A stretch of DNA of 8,854 bases from CAZFBR01 sp035353495 [NCBI: uncultured bacterium] (GTDB taxonomy: Bacteria > DAOPZR01), in NCBI GenBank assembly GCA_964517215.1, contig CAZFBR010000145.1, positions 1-8,854 on the forward strand. The letters run 5' to 3'. The notes beneath the pieces were generated by a model. That model saw only the letters and a program-made list of their open reading frames with translations. It had not been told where the DNA came from and searched no databases. This document shows positions 1 to 6,241 of the stretch, piece after piece. The position numbers were made by a program, and so were the translations under genes. The stretch's first letter is position 1. Every line of letters begins with the position of its first letter.

Positions 1-898
1 TGAAAAATTCGGCCATTACAATGTCGGTCTGGTCTACCAGATGCTGGGCAAGCCGTTTGAGTCGATTGAGCAGTTCAAGCTGGCCACCCGCATCGAGGAC
101 AATTCGCAGAATCAGACGAATACCGGGCAGGCGCTGATGGCGTCACCGTCGCATGATTTCCGCCGTGCTGCCAATCATTTTCCGCGCATGATTGATTCTG
201 CCATGTTCGATTGGATGAAATCGTATTACCAGTGCATGGTGCGCCTGCGGCCGGGCCGGGTGCTGCTGGATTATGTGGGGTATCAGGCTGACGCCAAACA
301 CGTGGGAAAAGTGCGCTATGCGCGGACCTTCTCTATGACCGGCACGGCATTGGGGATGGATGGCAATCTCAAATTGCAGCGCTATTTCTACCATCGCGCC
401 CTGAACTGGCATCCGTATGAAAGCGAGGTGCTCCTGCGCCGGGCGGAGAATGCCCGCTCGGCGAACAACCTGGGATTGTATGCCGAATGCCTGACCTCGC
501 TGATCAGCAATACCACCGATACCGAGTTGCGTGACATGATCGCGAAGAACAATTATGCCATGGCGCTCAATGAGGTGGGCCGGTTTGTCAACGAAAACCA
601 GAACAACAGCCAGTTCTGGACCCTGCTGGCGATCGGTCAGATGAAATTGGGCGACTGGGAAAAGGCCTATCAATGCGCGCATAATGCCCTGGTAATCAAT
701 CCGGGAAATACGCTGGCGCAGGAACGGATGCTGGAGATTCAGCGGCAGCTGTCGCCGGCGGGTGCACCGGCGGCCGCGCCGCAATTCGATCTGGAAGGCA
801 ATCCGCTGCCGCAGTCACTGTCACCGATGCCGTCACGGACGGCACCGGCGGTGAATCCGGCGGCGCGCCGCCCGAGCGCAACGGGTTTCGTTCACTGA
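1..898 (+). CDS. TPR-repeat protein, 5' end outside the window
   Basis: The reading frame is open from base 2, upstream of the first in-window ATG at 41, and the residues before that ATG (HYNVGLVYQMLG) already belong to a helical repeat. The gene therefore starts left of the window, leaving 298 visible residues before TGA at 896-898. The first visible segment (about residues 4-37) and a clearer one near the end (about 203-236; W-x-LL, LGDWEKAY, A-x-x-INPGN) have the spacing of tetratricopeptide repeats. The middle is helical and rich in aromatic residues but has no enzyme motif that I recognise. The last ~48 residues form a Pro/Ala-rich, probably disordered tail. TPR proteins act as protein-protein scaffolds; the partner cannot be read from the sequence. 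The missing N-terminus could carry a signal peptide, membrane anchor or catalytic domain. tRNA-Val follows 42 bases downstream on the same strand. Confidence is high that this is a real gene and moderate for the TPR assignment. Confidence 0.8.
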   Translation, partial: EKFGHYNVGLVYQMLGKPFESIEQFKLATRIEDNSQNQTNTGQALMASPSHDFRRAANHFPRMIDSAMFDWMKSYYQCMVRLRPGRVLLDYVGYQADAKHVGKVRYARTFSMTGTALGMDGNLKLQRYFYHRALNWHPYESEVLLRRAENARSANNLGLYAECLTSLISNTTDTELRDMIAKNNYAMALNEVGRFVNENQNNSQFWTLLAIGQMKLGDWEKAYQCAHNALVINPGNTLAQERMLEIQRQLSPAGAPAAAPQFDLEGNPLPQSLSPMPSRTAPAVNPAARRPSATGFVH

Positions 899-940
899 AG
901 CATAACGCCGTCGGCATCTCCTGCGGGCGGCGGTTGGGAA

Positions 941-1017
941 GGGCGGTTAGCTCAGCTGGTTAGAGCACATGCCTTACACGCATGGGGTCACAGGTTCAAA
1001 TCCTGTACCGCCCACCA
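941..1017 (+). tRNA. tRNA-Val (anticodon UAC), CCA encoded
   Basis: A full cloverleaf can be drawn by hand. The acceptor stem is GGGCGGT (941-947) with ACCGCCC (1007-1013). The D stem is GCTC/GAGC (950-953/963-966). The anticodon stem is CATGC/GCATG (968-972/980-984) with loop CTTACAC. The variable loop is 5 bases. The T stem is ACAGG/CCTGT (990-994/1002-1006) with loop TTCAAAT. The anticodon at 975-977 is TAC, which reads valine GUA/GUG codons. Discriminator A1014 is followed by an encoded CCA at 1015-1017. All stems pair perfectly. It lies 42 bases after the TPR gene with no obvious promoter between, so read-through from upstream is possible. Confidence 0.97.
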
Positions 1018-1193
1018 GTTCCTGCAAGCCGGCAACAGTGTCGGTTATGTTCGGGGCATGGTTTCCTGTCGCTCACCGGCGCATAGCAAACAAACGGGAC
1101 AGTACCGTGCAGTCGGGGGCGGTTGGCGCCTTGCGGAATGGTCGCGGCTGCGGTTTTCCGGTCTGGCGGCCGGACCGCATGGTGTGAACCGGC
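1018..1193. other. Convergent intergenic gap, no gene seen
   Basis: This 176-base stretch separates the plus-strand tRNA from the 3' end of the minus-strand operon. Open frames through it belong to antisense frames of coaE/polA and show no protein family. The only structure I see is an 8-bp inverted repeat with a 3-base loop at 1159-1177, listed separately. No T-tract terminator is visible for either direction. Confidence 0.6.
1159..1177 (+). repeat. Short inverted repeat between convergent transcripts
   Basis: CGGTCTGG (1159-1166) pairs with CCGGACCG (1170-1177) around a CGG loop: eight pairs including one G-U when read from the plus strand. On the minus strand that wobble becomes an A-C mismatch. 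The hairpin lies 16 bases beyond the coaE stop and about 140 bases after the tRNA. No run of T follows it in either direction, so an intrinsic terminator is not supported. It could act with Rho or as a transcript-end hairpin, or be chance in GC-rich DNA. Confidence 0.3.
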
Positions 1194-1754
1194 CTACGAC
1201 AGCGTCGCAGCAATGAACGCGGCGATCGCAACGCGCAGGGCGGCAGGGTCGCCATCATTGGCAATGGTATGGCGCGGCTCAGGTTTGGGCTGCGCCTGCT
1301 GCCAGCGCCAGCAGGCGCGGATGGTTGCCGGCGGCCAGCGATGCGCGGCAGCGGCGCGTGCCAGTGCGGTCTCCTCAGCGGTGATTACTTCCACCCAGAT
1401 ATCCACGAGGTGCGGCAGCAGCGTCGGGAGATTGACCCCTTCGACCAGCACCAGCGGAGCGGCACACTGCTGCAGCCGGCGCTGCAGTTCGGCAATCATC
1501 GGCGGATCGGTGGCCGCGGCCAGCGCCTGCATGGCCTGCGGGTCGGTGAAAATGCGGTGCGCGATGGCGGTGCGCTCCAATCCGGGGAAGACGCGCAGCA
1601 GCGCGTCGGCCAGCGGTCCGTCCGGCTGTGCCAGTTCGCGGGCGACGTCGTCCGCAATGATCAGGGGGGCTTGCAGCTGCTCTGCCAGCAGCCGCGCGGC
1701 GGTGGTTTTGCCGCTGCCGATGGCGCCGATGATGCCGATGACGCGGCGGACCAT
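1194..1754 (-). CDS. coaE: Dephospho-CoA kinase (divergent)
   Basis: CoaE performs the last step of coenzyme A synthesis in the cytoplasm: ATP-dependent phosphorylation of the ribose 3'-OH of dephospho-CoA. The 186-residue protein is slightly short for the family (about 200). The P-loop GAIGSGKT (residues 10-17) is intact. IADDVARE (33-40) matches the family D-x-D-x-(I/V)-A-R segment that binds the acceptor. RIFTDPQA (67-74) matches the conserved R-x-x-(V/I)-F-x-(D/N) block, and the C-terminal TIANDGDPAAL (163-173) matches the usual ending 'vI-x-N-x-G-s-x-e-x-L'. The family PLL(F/Y)E stretch is not recognisable; VEGVNLP (104-110) occupies its place. The HP dipeptide after the F-x-D block reads DPP. 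It starts one base after the polA stop (TGA-G-ATG) with no strong ribosome site, implying coupled translation. polA-coaE adjacency is common in several phyla and supports the call. Another P-loop nucleotide kinase is the main alternative. Confidence 0.85.
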   Translation of the reverse strand: MVRRVIGIIGAIGSGKTTAARLLAEQLQAPLIIADDVARELAQPDGPLADALLRVFPGLERTAIAHRIFTDPQAMQALAAATDPPMIAELQRRLQQCAAPLVLVEGVNLPTLLPHLVDIWVEVITAEETALARAAAAHRWPPATIRACWRWQQAQPKPEPRHTIANDGDPAALRVAIAAFIAATLS

Positions 1755-1755
1755 C

Positions 1756-4353
1756 TCAGTGCGCCAGTTCGCGCAGGTTGCGGCCGTGACGAATGTCGAC
1801 CACCAGCGGCACGGCGAGCGCCATGACCTGCTCGACCACGGGCCTGAGCGCAGCGGCGAATGCCGCTGCGCGGGTGGCGGGAACGGTGAACACGAGCTCG
1901 TCGTGGATCTGCAGGATGAGTGCGGCGTCGTAGCCGGGCAGCAGCGGCATGACTGCCCGCATTGCCAGCTTGATGATATCCGCGGCGGTCCCCTGGATGG
2001 GCATGTTGACGGCCGCGCGCTGCGCCGCCTGTTTGACGAGGAAACTCCCGGTTTTCAGCTCGGGGAAATAGCGCCGCCGGCCGGTGAGGGTCTGCACAAA
2101 GCCGGTCGCTTCCGCGCGGGCGATGGTGTCGTCGAGATAGGCGCGAATGCGCGGATAGCGCCCGAAGTAATTGTCGATGAAGGCCTTGGCCTCGGCGCGC
2201 GGCAGATGCAAGTCGCGGGCCAGGCGAAACTCGGTCATGCCGTAGAGCAGGCCGAAATTGACCACCTTGGCCTGCCGGCGCTGCTCGCGGCTGACGCTGG
2301 CGGCGGGTATGCCGAATACCGCGGCGGCGGTGGCGGTGTGCACATCCTCGCCCGCGGCGAAGGCGGCGAGCAGTGCCGTTTCCTGCGCGATATGCGCCAG
2401 CACCCGCAGTTCGATCTGCGAGTAGTCAGCGCAGAGCAGCACCCGGTCCGGGCCGTCGGGGACGAAGGCGGCGCGCAGATCCAGATCGGCCTCGCTGCGG
2501 ATGGGAATGTTCTGCAGGTTTGGTTCGGAGCTGGACAACCGGCCGGTGCTGGTCACGGTCTGGTTGAAGGTGGTGGCAATATGTCCCTGTGCGTCCGCAG
2601 CCGCCAGCAGTGCCTCGACGTACGTGGAAAGGAGCTTGGCGTTGTGGCGATACCGCAGAATGAGCGGGACCACCGGATGCTCGTCGTGCAGTTTTTCCAA
2701 AACACTGCTGTCGGTGCTGAATGCCGCCTTGCTGCCGGTTTTCTTGCCGGTTTTGAGCCCGAGCCGGACGAACAGCAGGTCGGCAAGCTGCTTGGGCGAA
2801 TTCAGGTTGATGGTCTCGCCGGTGAGCGCGGTAATGTCCGCGACAATGGCGTCAAGGGCGGCGCGATAACGCTCGCGCAGCAGCTCGAGGCAGGAGCGGT
2901 CAACCTGTACGCCGTGCATTTCCATGGCGCCAAGCACGGGGATCAAATCAGTTTCCAGGGCCAGGAGTTCGCGCGGCAGGTCGGCGGCGGCGAGAGTGGC
3001 GGCGACCCGGATGATCAGGCGCAATGCGGCGGCCGGTGTGGGTGGCGGCGGCATCGGCTCACCCAGAACGCGGGTTGCCAGTGCCGGTAGCGGCAGCATG
3101 CCGCAATCGGGATTACTGACGTAGGCGGCCAGGCGGATGTCATGCAGCTGCGGGTCATCGCCGTGCTGATGGCAGAGTTTCCAGACATCCTTGAGCTGGT
3201 CGCCGATGAGGGTATGCCGCCGATCCTGCCACCAGCACTGCCAGGCATGGGTTCGGGGGCCGTCGGGGAGCACGGCAAACCGTTCGCCGTCGCTGATATG
3301 CCAGATGTCGCTGTCGCGATGCAGATAGAGCGTTGCAGGGAGGTCGGTCAATGGCAGTTCCGGCAGTACCTCCGGGGCCGGTTCAGTGACGGCAAAGGAG
3401 AAGAGATCGGGTTGATTGTCGCCGGCCGGCGGTGCGTCCGCTGCCGGGGGCGCGGCCGGTATTGCTGCCGGCAGCGTGTGCTTGCCCAGCCATTTGGGCT
3501 GCAGCGACAGCAGTTCGTAATCGGAGAAGAACCGGCCCAGCCGGTCGGTGTCGGGCAGTTGCCGGCGGTAATCAGCCAGTGCCGCCGGCACGGCGGCATC
3601 AGTGCGCAGCGTGACGAGGCGAATTGCCTGTGCGACGATCGCTTTTGCCGCACGCAGGGTCTGCACCCGCGCCGGGGTTCCGGCCTCGTCGAGCCGGGCA
3701 TAAAGCTGGTCGATGGTGCCGAATCGCGTCAGCAGGGCGGCGGCGGTTTTCGGGCCGATCCCGGCCACGCCCTGGATATTGTCGCTGCCGTCGCCGGTGA
3801 GCGCCAGCAGGTCGCGCACCTGTTCCGGCGGGACGCCGAATTTGGCGATGACGGCAGCGCGGTCGCGCCATTCGACCTCCGTCAGGCCCTGTTTGAACGC
3901 CAGCACGCTGACGCCGTCATCGCCGATGAGCTGATGAATGTCCTTGTCATTGCTGACAATGACCATGGGCGACTGCCCGCGGAAGCGGGCTGCCAGTGTG
4001 GCGATAATATCGTCCGCCTCGAGCCCGGGCTGGGCGAGCAGGGGAATGTTCGCCGCGGCGAGAAAATCGCGTGCGGCACTGAGCTGCGGGCGCAGGGTTT
4101 CGGGCATCGGTTTGCGCGTCGCCTTGTACGCAGCGGACTCCTCATGGCGGAAGGTCGGGCCGTGGCTGTCCATGGCCACCACCCAATGGTCCGGCTGATA
4201 ATCGTCACGCAGCTTCTGCAGGGTGCGGATGAAACCGAAAATGGCGTTGGTGGGCACGCCCGCCGAGGTGGTCAGGTCCTGGATCGCGTGGAATGAGCGA
4301 TAGAGCAGGGCATGTCCGTCGATCAGCCAAAACCCGCCCCGTACCGGTTGCAT
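1756..4353 (-). CDS. polA: DNA polymerase I, proofreading domain degenerate
   Basis: This family A polymerase fills gaps and removes RNA primers and flaps in repair and lagging-strand maturation. Its 865 residues lie between Taq Pol I (~830) and E. coli Pol I (928). The 5' nuclease domain (about 1-290) has its acidic and basic motifs: IDGH (D12), MDSHGPTFRHE (D62, R69), LEADD (E112, D114, D115), SNDKD (D136, D138) and TGDGSDN (D188, D191), followed by the helix-hairpin-helix GVAGIGPKTA. The vestigial 3'-5' exonuclease region (about 335-435) lacks the D-x-E of ExoI and the Y-x-x-x-D of ExoIII, so proofreading is probably absent. The polymerase domain (about 460-865) is complete: motif A DYSQIELR (D643), O-helix R692/K696/F700/Y704 and motif C HDE (817-819). 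The linker residues QPDLF (314-318) resemble a sliding-clamp motif. Start ATG overlaps the larC stop (TGATG), so translation is likely coupled to larC. Confidence 0.97.
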   Translation of the reverse strand: MQPVRGGFWLIDGHALLYRSFHAIQDLTTSAGVPTNAIFGFIRTLQKLRDDYQPDHWVVAMDSHGPTFRHEESAAYKATRKPMPETLRPQLSAARDFLAAANIPLLAQPGLEADDIIATLAARFRGQSPMVIVSNDKDIHQLIGDDGVSVLAFKQGLTEVEWRDRAAVIAKFGVPPEQVRDLLALTGDGSDNIQGVAGIGPKTAAALLTRFGTIDQLYARLDEAGTPARVQTLRAAKAIVAQAIRLVTLRTDAAVPAALADYRRQLPDTDRLGRFFSDYELLSLQPKWLGKHTLPAAIPAAPPAADAPPAGDNQPDLFSFAVTEPAPEVLPELPLTDLPATLYLHRDSDIWHISDGERFAVLPDGPRTHAWQCWWQDRRHTLIGDQLKDVWKLCHQHGDDPQLHDIRLAAYVSNPDCGMLPLPALATRVLGEPMPPPPTPAAALRLIIRVAATLAAADLPRELLALETDLIPVLGAMEMHGVQVDRSCLELLRERYRAALDAIVADITALTGETINLNSPKQLADLLFVRLGLKTGKKTGSKAAFSTDSSVLEKLHDEHPVVPLILRYRHNAKLLSTYVEALLAAADAQGHIATTFNQTVTSTGRLSSSEPNLQNIPIRSEADLDLRAAFVPDGPDRVLLCADYSQIELRVLAHIAQETALLAAFAAGEDVHTATAAAVFGIPAASVSREQRRQAKVVNFGLLYGMTEFRLARDLHLPRAEAKAFIDNYFGRYPRIRAYLDDTIARAEATGFVQTLTGRRRYFPELKTGSFLVKQAAQRAAVNMPIQGTAADIIKLAMRAVMPLLPGYDAALILQIHDELVFTVPATRAAAFAAALRPVVEQVMALAVPLVVDIRHGRNLRELAH

Positions 4354-5507
4354 CAGCAGGACGATCCGGCAGCTGCCCGCGCAGCGTCGATAATCGCGTG
4401 CAGCGGGACGTGCGCAGCATCAGCCAGGGCACGGCAGTCCTCGTATTCGGGGGTGGCATGGCCGTTGCCCGTACGTACGCGCACCCTGCCCCAGGGGGTG
4501 GTCACCGTGACCATGGCAGTGGTGATGGTGTGCCGGTCCACGGGCCAGGCGCGTACGCCGAAGGTCGGGAGTTCGCGGCAGATGATCGTCTCCAGTGCGG
4601 TGCGGAGGGTGGCGTCGCCCAGCACTTGCAGGGTCTGGCCGGCCCGGCCCTTCTTCATGATGACCGGTGACGTCCATACATCTCGGGCGCCGGCGGCAAG
4701 CAGCAGGTCGGCAGCGCGGGCCAGCACCCGCGGATCGCAGTCGTCGAGGTTGGTGGCGAGTTGCAGCAGGCCGCCGGCACGGTCGGCAGCGGAGAAGAAT
4801 TGCACGGTGACGCGGCTGACCGGTTGGTACGGTCGCTCACCGCGTCCGCAGCCGGATGCGAGCAGGTGACCTGCCGGCGCGGGAGAAAAATCGCCGAGGG
4901 TGGCTGCCAGTACCGCCCCGGTCGGGGTGGTGCGTTCGCCGGGAACATGTCCGGCGGTTACGACGACGGTGCTCCCGGTGAGCAGGGCACGTGTGGCGGG
5001 TGCGGGCACGGTCAATGTGCCGTGACTGGTAGCCACGGTGCCGCAGCCCAATTCCAGCGGCGTGCAATACACCCGTTCAAGGCCGGCGGCCTGCAGCAGG
5101 AGCGGCACCCCGACGAGATCGAGCAGGGTGTCGAGGTTGCCTAATTCGTGAAAGTGGACCTGTTCGCAGGGAACGCCGTGCGCCTGTGCTTCGGCGGCGG
5201 TGAGCTTTTCCAGCATAATGAATGCCAGTGTGCGGACGGATTCAGGAACGGGCGCGGCGGCCAGCCGCTCATGCAGCTGCGGCGGTGTCAGCGCGTGCCC
5301 GGCCTGATGGTGCCGGTCGTGGCTGAGCCGGGCAGTCCAGGCGCGGTCCGGGTCGTCAGGATGCGGTCCGGCAAGCAGACAAGTATCGAGCCAGTCGCGG
5401 CAGATGCTGTCGAGCGGCTTACGCGGTGCTCCGGCAGCGAGCAGGGCGGCGAGAAACATGTCGCCGGAGAGGCCGAGCGAAGCGTCGAGAACGGCGAATT
5501 TTGTCAT
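4353..5507 (-). CDS. larC: LarC: nickel insertion for the nickel-pincer cofactor
   Basis: LarC inserts nickel into pyridinium-3,5-bisthiocarboxylic acid mononucleotide in a CTP-dependent step, completing the cofactor of LarA-type racemases. The 384-residue protein matches the family end to end. The N-terminus has GLSGDMFLAALL (12-23). A short His cluster HDRHHQAGH (63-71) sits where many LarC proteins have a long His-rich run, and AEAQAHG (105-111) follows. Then come HFHELGNLD (118-126), LVG (131-133), PLELGCGTV (150-158), SHGTLTVPAPAT (161-172) and ERTTPTGAVLAA (191-202). The C-terminal half has VIMKKGRAG (282-290), RELPTFGVR (311-319) and ATPEYEDC (351-358). I chose ATG 5507 because homology begins there and it overlaps the larB stop as ATGA. 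The open frame continues about 109 codons upstream, but that part is the antiparallel frame of larB, Arg/Gly-rich and unlike LarC. Both halves lie in one continuous frame, unlike the frameshift-joined LarC1/LarC2 of Lactiplantibacillus plantarum. Confidence 0.95.
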   Translation of the reverse strand: MTKFAVLDASLGLSGDMFLAALLAAGAPRKPLDSICRDWLDTCLLAGPHPDDPDRAWTARLSHDRHHQAGHALTPPQLHERLAAAPVPESVRTLAFIMLEKLTAAEAQAHGVPCEQVHFHELGNLDTLLDLVGVPLLLQAAGLERVYCTPLELGCGTVATSHGTLTVPAPATRALLTGSTVVVTAGHVPGERTTPTGAVLAATLGDFSPAPAGHLLASGCGRGERPYQPVSRVTVQFFSAADRAGGLLQLATNLDDCDPRVLARAADLLLAAGARDVWTSPVIMKKGRAGQTLQVLGDATLRTALETIICRELPTFGVRAWPVDRHTITTAMVTVTTPWGRVRVRTGNGHATPEYEDCRALADAAHVPLHAIIDAARAAAGSSC

Positions 5508-6241
5508 GACCGGCGGTTGATGAGCGCCGCCAGGCAACCGGCGCCGTATCCGTTGTCGATATTGACCACGCCGATCCCCTCGGCGCATGAATTCAGCATA
5601 TTGAGGAGCGCCGCCAGGCCGTGGAAGGCGGTGCCGTACCCGACGCTGGTCGGCAGGCCGATAACCGGGCAGGCGAGCATGCCGGCGACCACCGCTGGCA
5701 GGGCGCCGTCCATGCCGGCGACAACAATGACCACGCGGCAGCGGCGCAGGCGGGGCATGACCGCCAGGGCTCGATGCAGGCCGGCCACACCGATATCGTA
5801 AAAGCATGAGACCCGTGCCCCGAGCGCGCGGCACGTTTCCGCGGCCTCTTCGGTGACGGGAATATCGGCGGTCCCGGCGGAAATGATGCCGACATGGCCG
5901 GTGCGTGCCGGTGAAAATGCGCCCAGCCGCACGGTACGCGCGGCTTCATTGTAATGCAACCGGCGCGGGTAACGTGCGCGCAGCGCGTCAGCCAGCTCGG
6001 GGCTTACCCGGGTGGCAAATGCCCGACGCTGGCGGGTCAATAACCGGCTGATAATCGCCAGGGCTTGCGGGGTGGTTTTTCCGGCACAGAAAACGGTTTC
6101 GGGCAGGCCGCGCCGCTGCAATCGGGCATAATCCAGCGTGGCGAATGGCGCAGGATGGTGCTGGCCCCTGCGTGAGGAAGGACGGGGTGCTCGCGCGGCC
6201 GCCGCCGGCCGCTTACCCTTCGCGGCCGGGCGCGAACTCAT
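5504..6241 (-). CDS. larB: LarB: NaAD carboxylase/hydrolase for the nickel-pincer cofactor
   Basis: LarB opens the cofactor pathway: it carboxylates the pyridinium ring of nicotinic acid adenine dinucleotide at C5 and hydrolyses the phosphoanhydride, giving pyridinium-3,5-biscarboxylic acid mononucleotide. With ATG 6241 it has 245 residues, close to the 246 of the L. plantarum enzyme. About 30 basic/Ala/Pro residues precede the family start (ATLDYARLQRRGLPETVF, 34-51, then GKTTPQA). RLHYNEAARTVRLG (94-107) matches a conserved family block. The C-terminal PurE-like fold shows SAGTADIPVTEEA (121-133), YDIGVAGLHR (148-157), VAGMDGALPAVVAG (174-187) and PTSVGYG (197-203). Cys219 in LNSCAEG aligns, by distance from the C-terminus, with the catalytic cysteine reported near position 221. 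I prefer 6241 over the longer frame from 6328 because GAAGG lies 8 bases upstream and homology fits. The start overlaps the upstream TPR gene by 29 bases; the stop overlaps larC as ATGA. Confidence 0.94.
   Translation of the reverse strand: MSSRPAAKGKRPAAAARAPRPSSRRGQHHPAPFATLDYARLQRRGLPETVFCAGKTTPQALAIISRLLTRQRRAFATRVSPELADALRARYPRRLHYNEAARTVRLGAFSPARTGHVGIISAGTADIPVTEEAAETCRALGARVSCFYDIGVAGLHRALAVMPRLRRCRVVIVVAGMDGALPAVVAGMLACPVIGLPTSVGYGTAFHGLAALLNMLNSCAEGIGVVNIDNGYGAGCLAALINRRS

Noticed and set aside
204-211. Haem-binding motif in the membrane TPR protein (protein residues 204-211)
   Set aside because: The order is C-H-x-x-C, not C-x-x-C-H, so covalent c-type haem attachment is not supported.
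878-906. Promoter for tRNA-Val (CATAAC as -10)
   Set aside because: No acceptable -35 at 15-18 bases upstream; a 4/6 hexamer alone is not evidence.
941-1017. tRNA-Val as an integration (att) site
   Set aside because: No repeat of the tRNA 3' end is seen elsewhere in the window, and no integrase or mobile gene is present.
1159-1177. Intrinsic terminator for the tRNA or coaE transcript
   Set aside because: The hairpin is present but no T-run follows on either strand; on the minus strand it also contains an A-C mismatch.
1123-3090. Long plus-strand open frame (655 codons) antisense to polA and coaE
   Set aside because: Low-complexity Ala/Gly/Arg composition with no family motif, directly opposite clear polA and coaE coding. 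Stop-free antisense frames are expected in GC-rich genes.
3142-4296. Plus-strand open frame (384 codons) antisense to the 5' half of polA
   Set aside because: It mirrors the 5' nuclease coding of polA, has no recognisable domain and no ribosome site.
5508-5834. 109-codon extension upstream of larC in the same frame
   Set aside because: Arg/Gly/Pro-rich, lies inside larB on the same strand, and LarC homology begins exactly at ATG 5507, which overlaps the larB stop.
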